A DNA stretch of 64,000 nt from NCBI RefSeq assembly GCF_008124885.1, contig NZ_VNHX01000003.1:124001-188000 (forward strand), written 5' to 3'. A model generated the notes under the pieces. That model was not told where the DNA came from. It ran no database searches and was given only the letters and a program-made list of their open reading frames with translations. Every line of letters starts with the position of its first letter. Within the stretch, counting starts at the first letter, position 1. The position numbers and the translations under genes were made by a program. Positions 50,915-61,156 of the stretch are shown in pieces. The stretch comes from Sphingobacterium allocomposti (GTDB taxonomy: Bacteria > Bacteroidota > Bacteroidia > Sphingobacteriales > Sphingobacteriaceae).

Positions 50915-52876
50915 TTAATTGTACCCTGGGTTCTGATAAGCCGTCTTGGCGGCGGGCTCCAATTCCATTGCGTCCATTTGTCCTTGCGGTATTGGGCGTA
51001 GATAATGATAGGGTTCTATAGTACGATTAAACGTAACCGGCGTGTGATCCTGGATATTTGGCCCTGCAATCTGATATGTTCTGGCCCGTTCCTGCCATTT
51101 TTGTGTTCTTACTAGGTCAAACCAGCGGTACCCTTCACCGAAGTACTCTCTGGAGCGTTCGTCTAGGATATAATCCACCGTTATAGTCAACGGCGTCGCC
51201 GCTATCATCTGCGCACTTTGATCCTGATTTTTCTCTACGTTTCCATTATTGTCCCAGCGCCATACACCGGCACGCGCGCGGATAACATTGATCAAGTCGC
51301 GCGCACTTTTGCCCGCCTGTACAGATGCTCCCTTTACGGCTGCTTCGGCTGCTACAAAGTAGAGTTCCGAGAATTTAGCAATATTGAAAGGTCTTGTGCT
51401 TCCGCCATTTGGCTGCCCTAGTCCGCCACCATCGTTCGTACGATACATGCCCAGCTTCCATAGATTCGGGTATTTACGGCGGCTTATGGCGGTTGGCCCC
51501 ATGACAAAGTCTGCTCTGCCCGGTAGTACGCCAGCCCCAACATTGCTTTTATAAGTCGTATTTGAATAGTCTATCGGCTGCGCTGGCTCTTCGTTCAAAA
51601 TAGTTAGGATAGCATCCCCCGGGCGTACAGGCATACCATTCGCATTATACAGCACTGCATTAGGTAAGCCCGCTTTATCCCAGTTACCTCTCCAAGTCGT
51701 TACAAACGTTCCGTCGTACCGGGAGTCGTTCGTTTTATCGGCAAAGGTATTAATGATCGCGTTTTGGGTGGGAGCCATACGTGTCCACGGTCTGCCATAA
51801 GCCTGCGCGGCCTGGCGTTGTACGGAGCGGACAACAGATGCCCAATCTGCTGTCGTTGCACTTTCCAGAAAGGTATAATCCCAGGTGACCATCCAAACTG
51901 CAAAGTTGTCTGGCGATCCGCCGTTCCCCCAAGAATGACTTCCGCCATTAAAGTATTCACTTTCCTCGGTATGATCTGCGTATAGCAATATTTCCTTATT
52001 TCGGTCATTTGGGGCATAGTTGACATCGTAGTAAGTCGTTTCCAGCCCAAAATTTCCAGGATTTTCTATTCCATCGACTGCAATATTGTAAGCCTGTTGA
52101 AAATAGTAGCCCGCATTGTGTCCATCCGGATCAGTACGTGCAGTTTCAGGATAGGTCGGAATGTTGTTTGGGTTTTCTAACCACCACGCATACGTAAGAT
52201 AAGCCTTTGCTAAATACAGCCTCGCCAAGGTCTTAGTCACACCTCCCGTTACCCGTCCTATTTCAGGTAGATCTTCGATAGCCTGTTTCAGGTCCGGGAA
52301 AACGGCTTTAGTATACACTTCCGGTACGGTATTACGTACGGATCCCCGAAAGGTAGAAGTATTAAATTTCAGCTCCCCTGCTCCCAAATCCAACGGTACG
52401 CCACCGAAGGTCTGCACCAGAAGAAAGTAGTCAAACGCTCGAAAGAAACGAGCTTCCGCAATCAACGCATCCGATATCGTCCCGACCTCTTCGGCATTTT
52501 CAATGATTCCACTAGCGGTGTTGATTGCCGGAAATGCTGCGTTCCATAACACATCGGCCCGGCTTCCTTCAGGAGTAACGATTCCTACTCCGGAAAGATC
52601 CAAATCCCTGAAATTGGCATCCGCAGCCTGTGCATAGGTGTACTCGTCTGTTCCTGTCAGGCAGGCGTTAAGATAATACCCATTTCCATATATCCAGCGT
52701 AAATGCCCGTATAGCGCCGTCACGCCCCCCATCACGCCCTTTTCCGTTTTAAAATAGTCTGGCGTAAATATATTTCGGGGCTCCTCTTCCAATATTTGGT
52801 TGCAGCTGCCAAACAATAAGGCAGTACAGGCGATCCCTATTGAAACCTTGATATGTATATTCTTCATAATCTTCAT
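50915..52876 (-). CDS. SusD/RagB-family lipoprotein (second pair)
   Basis: A 653-residue surface lipoprotein, glycan-binding partner of the adjacent SusC. The signal peptide ends in the lipobox LFGSC with Cys25 as lipid site. Helical repeats follow (LIAEARFFRAFDYFLLVQTF, LARLYLAKAYLTYAWW), and the C-terminal part has YILDERSREYFGEGYRWFDL typical of SusD. It is two bases from susC and is the last gene of the locus before the terminator. Confidence 0.93.
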   Translation of the reverse strand: MKIMKNIHIKVSIGIACTALLFGSCNQILEEEPRNIFTPDYFKTEKGVMGGVTALYGHLRWIYGNGYYLNACLTGTDEYTYAQAADANFRDLDLSGVGIVTPEGSRADVLWNAAFPAINTASGIIENAEEVGTISDALIAEARFFRAFDYFLLVQTFGGVPLDLGAGELKFNTSTFRGSVRNTVPEVYTKAVFPDLKQAIEDLPEIGRVTGGVTKTLARLYLAKAYLTYAWWLENPNNIPTYPETARTDPDGHNAGYYFQQAYNIAVDGIENPGNFGLETTYYDVNYAPNDRNKEILLYADHTEESEYFNGGSHSWGNGGSPDNFAVWMVTWDYTFLESATTADWASVVRSVQRQAAQAYGRPWTRMAPTQNAIINTFADKTNDSRYDGTFVTTWRGNWDKAGLPNAVLYNANGMPVRPGDAILTILNEEPAQPIDYSNTTYKSNVGAGVLPGRADFVMGPTAISRRKYPNLWKLGMYRTNDGGGLGQPNGGSTRPFNIAKFSELYFVAAEAAVKGASVQAGKSARDLINVIRARAGVWRWDNNGNVEKNQDQSAQMIAATPLTITVDYILDERSREYFGEGYRWFDLVRTQKWQERARTYQIAGPNIQDHTPVTFNRTIEPYHYLRPIPQGQMDAMELEPAAKTAYQNPGYN

Positions 52877-52878
52877 AC

Positions 52879-55800
52879 TTAAAATGTCAAATTAAGACCA
52901 ATCATATAATTCCGGTTGGCGGGGGTATTGGTTCCGATAATTAACATACGTTCCTGGAAGGACGTTGTCACCGCCTGATTTTCGTTACCATACGAGTTCG
53001 GCTCGGGATCCATACCCGATTCACGGTGATAAGGAGAAAACAACACAAACGGATTCTGGACAGTTCCATACAAACGTAGGCCACTGATACCCCGTTGTTT
53101 GAGCCAACCATCATTCCTAAAGTTATAGCCCAAAGTAATTGTCCGTACCTTCAAATAAGAAGCATCGAAGTAACCTAAGGTACTACCGTATTTTGGGTTG
53201 TCGTTGCTTTCAATTCCGCCCGGCTTGGGGTATTTAGCATTTGTATTCTCCGGTGTCCAATAGTCTACTTTGACATTGTTCCGTCTACCACTCAACAGAT
53301 TCAAATAACCGGAGGAAGAATATAGTGAGCTGATCAGCACACCGCCGTTTCTGTATGCCGCAACCATCCCCAAATCAAATCCTTTGTAAGACACCCGGGT
53401 GTTAAACCCTCCCTCGAAATTAGGATTAGTATTAATAATCTGCCGATCCTCCGCGTTAATTTGTCGTACCGGAGTACCGTCGGCGTTAAATTCGCCCGTA
53501 TACTTCACCTTAATCATCCCTACATTCCCACCGGGCTCCAAAATATCTAAATGAGGATCACCTTCCTGCCACAGCCCGACTCTTTCATAGTCATAAATAA
53601 CATCGATAGGATGTCCGACAAACCACCAGTTGGCCTCGTCGCGCAAACGTCCTGACGACAATGCCAGAAGTTTGTTGCGATTTAGGTAAAAGTTGACACC
53701 TGCTTCCCATGACCACCCATTCTCACTATTCAATATGAGTCCATCCAAGGAGAGCTCGAAACCCTTGTTCTGTGTTTCGCCGACGTTGGCCATATAACTT
53801 CCGACACCGGCGGTAGACGGTAGACCAACACTTAGTAAAAGATCCTTTGTATGCTGGGTGTAGTACTCCACCGTACCGCGTAACCGGCTGTTAAAGACAG
53901 AAAAATCCAGACCGTAATTCCAAGTTGTGGTATACTCCCAACCTAGTGCCGCATTTGGCAATTCCGACACATAATAACCAATTGCAAATTCCCGTCCGAA
54001 ATTGTATGGGCGCGTGCTTAGGAGTCCCAGCGTTTTGTAGGGATCTACAGATTGATTAGAGGTTTGTCCGTATCCGACTCTCAGTTTCAGCGCATCCAAC
54101 CAGTTAACATTCTCCATAAAAGCTTCATTCTTTACGTTCCAGCCCGCCGAAATCGCCGGATAGGCATGCCATTTATGACCAGGCGCCAAACGCGAGGAAC
54201 CGTCCGCACGTGCCGTCACGCTCAACATATAACGCCCGTCATAGTCGTACATCACACGTCCCATCCAAGACATCAGCCCTGTCTTATAATATCCCTGATT
54301 GTTCGGATCGACCGTAATTTCGCCTGTGGCGTGTCCGAGGTTATAAAACTGAAATTGATCCGCGGGAATGTGCAGCGCTCGGACCTGCGAACTATTGAAC
54401 ATAACCTGTTCTGCTGAATACAGCCCTACTACATTAATATTATGCTTGTCGGCAAAAGTACGATCATATGTCAACAGATTTTCGATTGTCCATTGCGTAT
54501 TTAGTGAATTGCTTATGGTCGCATTTGATGGCGTCGTCGGGTCTGCACTAAATATGCCCTCCCCTGTATAGCTTCCACCATTTGTTGTACGGAAGTTCAA
54601 GCCCACATTTACCCTATATTTCAGTCCTTCTATCCCTGGAATATTAACCTCTCCAAAAAACGTATTATAGGATCCAAATCCTTTGGTCTGATCTATCCAA
54701 CGGTTGCCGAGATTTTCTATTCTTTCCCGCGAATACACCCACTGATTATCATTCGACAACCGGACAACATCCTTCCATGAACCATCTTCGTTGTAAGGGT
54801 TTGCTATAGGCGTTGAACTCAGCGTACTGTACAGCCCGAGGTTTCCCCCACGATTAATCGAATAGTTGTTATTGGTCGTCAGTCCCAGACGCAGTAAGCT
54901 GCCCACCTTCTGATCTAAACTTCCCCTCAACGAAAACCGCTCAAAATTTTGCCCGGGCAGGACGGCTTCGTCCCGAAAATAACCTGTACTGAAATTGTAA
55001 GCCGTCTTTTCCGTACCTCCAGAGATACTTAGATCCTGGCTCGTCATGATTCCGTTTTTATACAATAGATCCTGCCAATCCGTATCTATATCGTTAGATT
55101 CATCCGCTCCATTTTGGAAACGACCGGCCGTCTCACGTAATTTAATAAACTCTTCGGCATTCATCATCGGGTACCTGCCGAACAACGTTTTAAGACCTGT
55201 GAAACTGTTGAAGCTTACACGGGTCTGTTGTCCCGTATATCCTTTATGTGTGGTAACCAACATAACCCCATTGGCGCCGCGGGATCCGTAAATAGCGGTG
55301 GCCGATGCATCTTTTAGGATATCTACGCTCTTAATATCGATAGGATTGATGTCGCTTATTGATCCGGCAAAGGGTATCCCATCTAACACGATCAAAGGGT
55401 CGTTGCTCGCATTTAAGGAACGCGTACCCCGAATACGTATTTGCATCGGCGCGCCGGGTTTCGAAGAGGATTGCATGATCTGCACACCGGCAACGCGTCC
55501 CTGCAACGCCTGCGAGATATTTGAGGCAGGAACCTCGTTCATTCGCTCACCGCTTATCGATGCCACCGAGCCTGTCACCGCTTCCCTCCGCTGGGTACCA
55601 TACCCAACGACGACGACCTCCTCCACGGCAATATCGTCGGCTTGCATTATAATATCGACGGTAAGCGCGTTCCCAAGCACATACTCCTGCGTTTTATAGC
55701 CGACGTTAGAGAACGTCAATGTTGCTCCAGAACGTGCCGGAAGTGTAAACCGTCCATCTGTCCCCGTTAATGTGGCTGTTTCCGTTCCCCGCACCCGCAC

Positions 55801-55980
55801 GGAAACTCCCTCCAAGGATTGTCCATCTACAGCTGTCACCCTTCCTTGGACCGTCCGTTCTTGTGCCAATAGATTACCGGCCATCAGCAATGTCAGTAGC
55901 ATCAAAATCGGCCAGCATACCAGACTCCCTCTTGCCATTCTTAAGATGCCAAGCGATAAAAAATTAGGTTTTGTCATCAT
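52879..55980 (-). CDS. SusC/RagA-family TonB-dependent transporter (second pair)
   Basis: A 1033-residue outer-membrane transporter. Signal peptide within the first 40 residues (ending NLLAQE), a carboxypeptidase-regulatory-like domain (about 41-115; VQGRVTAVDGQSLEGVSVRV), a plug beginning EEVVVVGYGTQRREAVTGSV near 119, and a barrel ending in NLTF with terminal Phe. No STN domain is present. With its SusD it should import oligosaccharides released by surface enzymes; GH3 and GH43 genes next to it suggest xylo-oligosaccharides. Confidence 0.93.
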   Translation of the reverse strand: MMTKPNFLSLGILRMARGSLVCWPILMLLTLLMAGNLLAQERTVQGRVTAVDGQSLEGVSVRVRGTETATLTGTDGRFTLPARSGATLTFSNVGYKTQEYVLGNALTVDIIMQADDIAVEEVVVVGYGTQRREAVTGSVASISGERMNEVPASNISQALQGRVAGVQIMQSSSKPGAPMQIRIRGTRSLNASNDPLIVLDGIPFAGSISDINPIDIKSVDILKDASATAIYGSRGANGVMLVTTHKGYTGQQTRVSFNSFTGLKTLFGRYPMMNAEEFIKLRETAGRFQNGADESNDIDTDWQDLLYKNGIMTSQDLSISGGTEKTAYNFSTGYFRDEAVLPGQNFERFSLRGSLDQKVGSLLRLGLTTNNNYSINRGGNLGLYSTLSSTPIANPYNEDGSWKDVVRLSNDNQWVYSRERIENLGNRWIDQTKGFGSYNTFFGEVNIPGIEGLKYRVNVGLNFRTTNGGSYTGEGIFSADPTTPSNATISNSLNTQWTIENLLTYDRTFADKHNINVVGLYSAEQVMFNSSQVRALHIPADQFQFYNLGHATGEITVDPNNQGYYKTGLMSWMGRVMYDYDGRYMLSVTARADGSSRLAPGHKWHAYPAISAGWNVKNEAFMENVNWLDALKLRVGYGQTSNQSVDPYKTLGLLSTRPYNFGREFAIGYYVSELPNAALGWEYTTTWNYGLDFSVFNSRLRGTVEYYTQHTKDLLLSVGLPSTAGVGSYMANVGETQNKGFELSLDGLILNSENGWSWEAGVNFYLNRNKLLALSSGRLRDEANWWFVGHPIDVIYDYERVGLWQEGDPHLDILEPGGNVGMIKVKYTGEFNADGTPVRQINAEDRQIINTNPNFEGGFNTRVSYKGFDLGMVAAYRNGGVLISSLYSSSGYLNLLSGRRNNVKVDYWTPENTNAKYPKPGGIESNDNPKYGSTLGYFDASYLKVRTITLGYNFRNDGWLKQRGISGLRLYGTVQNPFVLFSPYHRESGMDPEPNSYGNENQAVTTSFQERMLIIGTNTPANRNYMIGLNLTF

Positions 55981-56023
55981 ATTAAGTATATATTTAGTGT
56001 CTTATCTTCCAGACTAACTATAA

Positions 56024-56037
56024 TACAACCGGTTGCA
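56024..56037. promoter_or_regulatory. LacI-type operator upstream of the second susC
   Basis: TACAACCGGTTGCA contains the perfect ten-base palindrome CAACCGGTTG (56026-56035), with the central CG and the form typical of LacI/GalR operators. It lies 44-57 bases before the susC start codon, in the 255-base gap between the GH3 gene and susC. It suggests separate control of susC-susD by a LacI-type repressor or activator. No such gene is in the window. Confidence 0.55.
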
Positions 56038-56194
56038 TTTTAAAAACAACAATAACTTGATGCGCTATTATTTTCCGTAAAAGGAGATCAGGTTTATAAA
56101 TCGAATTCCCCTCAATATTCTCGCATACGAGACTGTTTACATATTGGTTGCTAACGCAATATTACTGCGATTTCTCGCTTATTGTATTTGTAGA

Positions 56195-56222
56195 TGTAAC
56201 ATAAACGTTTCAATTTGTTACA
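56195..56222. repeat. Inverted repeat after the GH3 gene
   Basis: TGTAAC (56195-56200) and GTTACA (56217-56222) flank the palindrome AAACGTTT (56203-56210). It lies 14 bases after the GH3 stop codon without a T run. It may be a regulatory site for the gap before susC rather than a terminator. Confidence 0.4.
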
Positions 56223-56235
56223 AGCCATGGTTTCA

Positions 56236-58887
56236 TCAATCGACAACGCGTATTTCCACTGCTTTTAACCCATCTGTTGCGGAGGTGCCTCCGTACAAAA
56301 TGGTATAATAACCCGTTTTCAGTATTAGTCCGTCTTCCCTTTCGTCATAAAAATAGAAAGATGCCGGATCAATACGTAGCCGTACGTTCTTCGTCTCCCC
56401 CGGATTCAACGGAACCCGGGCAAACGCCCGAAGGGATTTCACCGGTGCCGATTGGTCGTTCTTTCGCGTAACGTATACCTGGACAACCTCCTCCCCACCG
56501 ATCGATGAAACATTCGTCACAGGAATCGATAGATCCACACCCTCGTTTCCCTTGACGGTCGGATTTTCAAGCTGTATATTTTCGTACGAAAAACTAGCAT
56601 AACTCAATCCATGGCCGAACGCATACAACGGCTCTTCTTTCATGTATCGATAGGTACGCCCTTGCATATCGTAATTTTCAAAACTGCTGCGTTTTGTATC
56701 GCCTGTGCCGGTTAAAGCATTGTCCAATTGAGCCAGTGTCTTATAAAAGGTAATAGGCAGCCTGCCCGCCGGATTATAATCTCCGAAAAGGACATCGGCT
56801 ACGGCGGTTCCGGCTTCCTCGCCTCCGTACCAAGCGCATAAGAGTGCATCGTAGTTCATCTCATCCTGCTCAAGCGCCAAAGCGCTGCCCGTACAGAGAA
56901 CGAAAACAACAGGTTTTCCCGTTTTCCGCAACGCGGCCAACAGCTCGCGTTGGATTTTCGGCAAGTCAATCGACGTTCTATCTCCACCTTTAAAACCCTC
57001 TGCGTCAACGTACATTTCCTCTCCTTCCAATTGTGGAGACAAACCGCCCGCATAGACGATCACATCAACTTCCTTCAACCGCTGTGTGAGATCCGTAAAA
57101 TCAGCCTTCTCTTTTTTAAATACCGATAGTCCCATGGTCAGAATACTCCCCTTCTGACGATGCTCGAACACGACGGGATATACCTTTCCTTTCTCCACCT
57201 GCACGGCGTATTCCGCGCCACGCACAGCGGCGTGGCCTTCCATTTTACCAATTTCCTTTCCGGCAAACCGCAGGATGTAGCCGTCGTTAGCATTTGCCTT
57301 GAATACTACTTCCCCTGTATAAGGGGCGACAAACAGGCCCGAAATACGCGTCGACGTGTTTTCCATATTGACGCCTTGAGCCAAGGCTGTACCGCCACGG
57401 TTGGAATATTCGATTCCTAGGCTATTCGTCAACGTGCGTACAGGCTTACCTTCTAATGCATTATTGTTGTAAAACTCTACTTTCAGCCCCTTTTCGCCGT
57501 TTTCGGCAGTCAAGAACGACCCGTAAAGCGAATTTCGTACCCAGGGATCAACGAGATCGCTACCTTTCTCATAGATAATTTCTGCTGATGGCACCTTTTT
57601 TCTGATGCCTTCTAAAATAGTCACGGTCGAGGTTGGTGTACCGTTGTAGTTGCCCCAGAGCATCATACTGTCAGCAGCATTCGCTCCGACCACAGCAATC
57701 CGCTCCAGGCTTTTATCCAGGGGCAGTGTCCCGTGTTCATTCTTTAACAGGGTCATCGATTGCCGGGCGACATGTAGCGCTTGCTCCCTGTGTTTTTCTG
57801 ACGCAACGATATCATAGGATAGCTTACTCCACGGAACCCGATCTATCGGATCGAACATACCCAGCTGAAACCATCCCCGCAATATCCGGCGAAGCGAGAT
57901 ATCAATCTGTTTTTCCGTAATTAACCCCTCTTTAACAGACGCCAGCAAATGCTCGTAAGACTGTCCGCACTCTAAGTCGGTAGACGTTAACACGGCATCT
58001 GCCACAGCATCCACAGGTGTTTCATGGGACTCGTGGTGTCCTTTTTTATAAAAATCGTCAATAGCCCAGCAATCGGACACGACCATTCCTTCAAATCCCC
58101 ACCTATTCCGAAGGATATCAAGCAATAGCTTGTCGCTACCGCAGCATGGTTTTCCATCAAAAGCGTTGTACGCACACATAACCTCCTGTACATTTCCCTC
58201 CTGTACCAGCGCTTTAAAGGCGGGCAGGTAGGTCTCCCATAGATCGCGGTTAGAGACGACTGCGTTGTAGGAATGTCGGTTCCATTCTGGTCCGCTATGT
58301 ACAGCATAATGTTTGGCACAGGCGTGAGTCTTAAAGTAGGTCGAGTCATCACCTTGCAGCCCCTTGACTGCTGCAAGCCCAAATCTGGTGGTCAGATATG
58401 GGTCTTCGCCGTATGTCTCCTGTCCGCGTCCCCATCTGGGGTCGCGAAAGATATTGATATTTGGCGTCCAAAACGACAGTCCGTAATAGCGTCCCCGCTC
58501 GTTGCGCCGAACAGCCTCATTATATTTCGCCCTCGCTTCGTCAGAAATAATTTCAAAAGTTTGGAGATGATTTGTCTCGTCCCATGTGGCTGCCATACCG
58601 ATCGCCTGTGGAAATACAGTGGCTTTTCCAGAGCGCGCTACGCCATGTAGCGCCTCATTCCACCAATCGTATGCGGGAATCCCGAGCCGGGGCACGGGCT
58701 TTGAACTATTCATCATCAATCCGACCTTCTCTTCCAGCGTCAGCAGCCCAAGCAGGTTGTCAATGCGCTCTTCCACCGGTAGATCTGGGTTCCGAAAAGG
58801 GTAGCTATCTTTCGTATTCCCTTTGCTCGTGCAGGCTATCACGACGGTGACAAAAAATGTACCTATCAAATAACGTTTCGTTTTCAT
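56236..58887 (-). CDS. Glycoside hydrolase family 3 with PA14 insert, probable beta-xylosidase
   Basis: An 883-residue enzyme with a lipoprotein signal (VTVVIACTSKG, lipobox Cys), so it is likely anchored in the membrane facing the periplasm or outside. GH3 N-terminal domain with the nucleophile Asp in GMVVSDCWAIDDF (about residue 270), C-terminal domain interrupted by a PA14 carbohydrate-binding domain (about 440-580; VEFYNNNALEGKPVRTLTN, FKANANDGYILRFAGKEIG), and a fibronectin-like end. This order fits beta-xylosidases or beta-glucosidases. GH43 neighbours favour xylosidase. The frame is open 21 codons further, but the ATG at 58887 starts the signal peptide. Confidence 0.9.
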   Translation of the reverse strand: MKTKRYLIGTFFVTVVIACTSKGNTKDSYPFRNPDLPVEERIDNLLGLLTLEEKVGLMMNSSKPVPRLGIPAYDWWNEALHGVARSGKATVFPQAIGMAATWDETNHLQTFEIISDEARAKYNEAVRRNERGRYYGLSFWTPNINIFRDPRWGRGQETYGEDPYLTTRFGLAAVKGLQGDDSTYFKTHACAKHYAVHSGPEWNRHSYNAVVSNRDLWETYLPAFKALVQEGNVQEVMCAYNAFDGKPCCGSDKLLLDILRNRWGFEGMVVSDCWAIDDFYKKGHHESHETPVDAVADAVLTSTDLECGQSYEHLLASVKEGLITEKQIDISLRRILRGWFQLGMFDPIDRVPWSKLSYDIVASEKHREQALHVARQSMTLLKNEHGTLPLDKSLERIAVVGANAADSMMLWGNYNGTPTSTVTILEGIRKKVPSAEIIYEKGSDLVDPWVRNSLYGSFLTAENGEKGLKVEFYNNNALEGKPVRTLTNSLGIEYSNRGGTALAQGVNMENTSTRISGLFVAPYTGEVVFKANANDGYILRFAGKEIGKMEGHAAVRGAEYAVQVEKGKVYPVVFEHRQKGSILTMGLSVFKKEKADFTDLTQRLKEVDVIVYAGGLSPQLEGEEMYVDAEGFKGGDRTSIDLPKIQRELLAALRKTGKPVVFVLCTGSALALEQDEMNYDALLCAWYGGEEAGTAVADVLFGDYNPAGRLPITFYKTLAQLDNALTGTGDTKRSSFENYDMQGRTYRYMKEEPLYAFGHGLSYASFSYENIQLENPTVKGNEGVDLSIPVTNVSSIGGEEVVQVYVTRKNDQSAPVKSLRAFARVPLNPGETKNVRLRIDPASFYFYDEREDGLILKTGYYTILYGGTSATDGLKAVEIRVVD

Positions 58888-59047
58888 CAGCATATTTTTT
58901 TGGTATTCATAAACCCTTTCTCGCAGTTCATGCTGCCTTCGGTGGTTCAATGACGTTCCTGGCTCACTGCGTTCTGTTTCTTTAAATTAACAGCAGCCTA
59001 TACGGTGCTATAATCCACTCCCCGGCCGGTTAATTACGTAAAACTTT

Positions 59048-61144
59048 CTATTCCGGTTCGAAAACAACCTCATATTTTTTTAACACCCCTTTGTAATCGA
59101 ACTCGACGGTTGCCTTTTCCGACGCAGATGACGCCTGAGTAACGCGCACCTGGACATCGGGGTGGTCCGCCGCAGCTGAAACTACGGGCGTTTTTCCTTT
59201 AGAAATTTTGGCTTTAGCTTCGTAAATGTCATAGCCGACAATTCCGTTGTCCGCGGTCGACCGGACAGGCACAGCAGGTAGCTGAATTTCTTTGCCGTTG
59301 ACGGCGATCTGCACGGCAGGTACCTTCGGCCGGTGGATTTCCTTTTCCTTGGAACTAAAGCCTAGACCGGTTAAGACGAAAAGTTCTTCATCTTCGACGC
59401 CTTCGGCAACCAAGTAGATAGCATGTTTTTTATCCAAGTGATCTACAAATTGCGCCACATCGACCGTCCATTTGGTGTCTATCTGTTCTGTACCGGCGGG
59501 GACGACAATTTCGCCGATTTTTTTACCGCCCCAGACGTGGTTACTCCAAGGACCATCCAGCCATACGTGGATCTTAAACGGATGTTTGCTTTTTGGGGTT
59601 AAAAACAGGTTAAAAGCAGTATTGTTGCCATGTTCCGTACCTTTAAACGCTTTTAAGCCCAAGGTATCCTTTTTCAAGCCTCCAAAACCAAAATGTTTGT
59701 AACCAATGATATGGCCGTTTTTAACAGGACTAATCGGCATGTGGTTATCCCAGATGTCCCATGAGTCCTGCATTGTGCTTACATCGGACAGGTAGCAAGC
59801 ATATCCGGCTGAGTAGTATTGGTAGGGATCCAGCCCAAAAACATGGAATCCTTCTGACGTTACCTGCGCGCCCTGGTATTCCCTTCCTTGGCCGTCTTTA
59901 GCTGTCCAAATCTTATTTTCAGCATAGGGGTCGTATGCACGGATTGTGACACTCCCGCCCTCTGCGACCGGCTTCTCGTCCCATTGTACCTGAATCGGTT
60001 CGACAACCGCTTGACGGGCGAATCCGAATCCGCGTGGGGGGCGATGATAGAAGACATACCATTGACCGTTAATTTCTTCGATGCTGCCATGCGTATTATG
60101 ACCGCCGTTGGTTGGCTGTAGGGAACTCCCATCTTCATTCAGCACGGGGGCACGTGAGTCGATCAGGACGCCACCGCTTTTCCAAGGACCTAATGGCGAG
60201 TCGCCAATTAAGTATCGTAAAGTGGAGTTGGAACTGCTCAGGCCATATTCAGGCCCAGAGTACCCACTGTAAACAGAAACATATTTGTTGCCCACCTTCC
60301 GAATAGACGACGCTTCAAAGAAATTAAAAGCGCCCAGATCTTCACCGGGTAATATATGGGGATACTGGGTTCCTTGAGGATCCCGTAGAACACCATAACG
60401 TGCGCTAGCCGGAATAAAATGGTCGATCACTTTTGTCCCGGGCCGTATGGAATACATGGTGTTTTGGTCCAATTCTGCTGCCAGCGAACGCTGGAATCCC
60501 CAATAGGCGTAGGCTCGGAAGCCTATATCGAAATCGGGGTCGGCGGGATCCGTGACATATTCAATATAAACAGCCGGATCAAAACCTATTATACTGCCTT
60601 CAACTGTCCGACGGCCGTCCGAAGTTAAGTTAATTGGCGTAAATGGTCCGTCAGGTCGGCTTGCCTTAGCGACCATTGCTTCCCTGTTTGCGCCGCGGCT
60701 ATGCGGATAAAGATAATATTCTTTGGTTCCGTCCTTTCGCTTAACTTCAACGAGGTCCGGTGCATACATCACATCCCATTGTCCATCGACTTCGTAAGTG
60801 AAAATAGCGCCTTCGTCGCGCCAACTGGATAAGTCTTCTATGGGTGCAGACCACATACGTATATCCGGCCCGCAATAGCTGTCATAGCGGACATCGTGCG
60901 AACCGACGATGTAGACGCGATATTTCCCGTGGTTATCCGGGTCTTCAAATACCCGAGGTTCGCCATCCGGTAGATGTTCCCATAGCGGCAGGTAAGGGTT
61001 GCCCTGAGCGGTGTGTACAAAAGGCTGCTGCTCAACTCTCTGTGTCGACGGAATCTGAGCCTCGAGTTCGGTCATCGACAATAAGGATACTGTGGCGATC
61101 AAAAGCAGGTCTTTTTTTAACCGAGAAAAATAATATCTTTCCAT
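59048..61144 (-). CDS. Glycoside hydrolase family 43 protein, two-domain
   Basis: A 698-residue secreted enzyme with an N-terminal signal sequence (KKDLLLIATVSLLSMTELEA). The five-bladed propeller has GEPRVFEDPDNHGKYRVYIVG (Asp base region), WDVMYAPDLVEV, and FEASSIRKVGNKYVSVY with Glu as possible acid. The C-terminal half (about 400-698) holds beta-sandwich regions likely to bind glycans. GH43 enzymes of this kind remove xylose or arabinose from xylan chains; the linkage is unknown. It is 160 bases upstream of the GH3 start and is transcribed in the same direction. Confidence 0.88.
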   Translation of the reverse strand: MERYYFSRLKKDLLLIATVSLLSMTELEAQIPSTQRVEQQPFVHTAQGNPYLPLWEHLPDGEPRVFEDPDNHGKYRVYIVGSHDVRYDSYCGPDIRMWSAPIEDLSSWRDEGAIFTYEVDGQWDVMYAPDLVEVKRKDGTKEYYLYPHSRGANREAMVAKASRPDGPFTPINLTSDGRRTVEGSIIGFDPAVYIEYVTDPADPDFDIGFRAYAYWGFQRSLAAELDQNTMYSIRPGTKVIDHFIPASARYGVLRDPQGTQYPHILPGEDLGAFNFFEASSIRKVGNKYVSVYSGYSGPEYGLSSSNSTLRYLIGDSPLGPWKSGGVLIDSRAPVLNEDGSSLQPTNGGHNTHGSIEEINGQWYVFYHRPPRGFGFARQAVVEPIQVQWDEKPVAEGGSVTIRAYDPYAENKIWTAKDGQGREYQGAQVTSEGFHVFGLDPYQYYSAGYACYLSDVSTMQDSWDIWDNHMPISPVKNGHIIGYKHFGFGGLKKDTLGLKAFKGTEHGNNTAFNLFLTPKSKHPFKIHVWLDGPWSNHVWGGKKIGEIVVPAGTEQIDTKWTVDVAQFVDHLDKKHAIYLVAEGVEDEELFVLTGLGFSSKEKEIHRPKVPAVQIAVNGKEIQLPAVPVRSTADNGIVGYDIYEAKAKISKGKTPVVSAAADHPDVQVRVTQASSASEKATVEFDYKGVLKKYEVVFEPE

Positions 61145-61156
61145 ACATAATACGTT

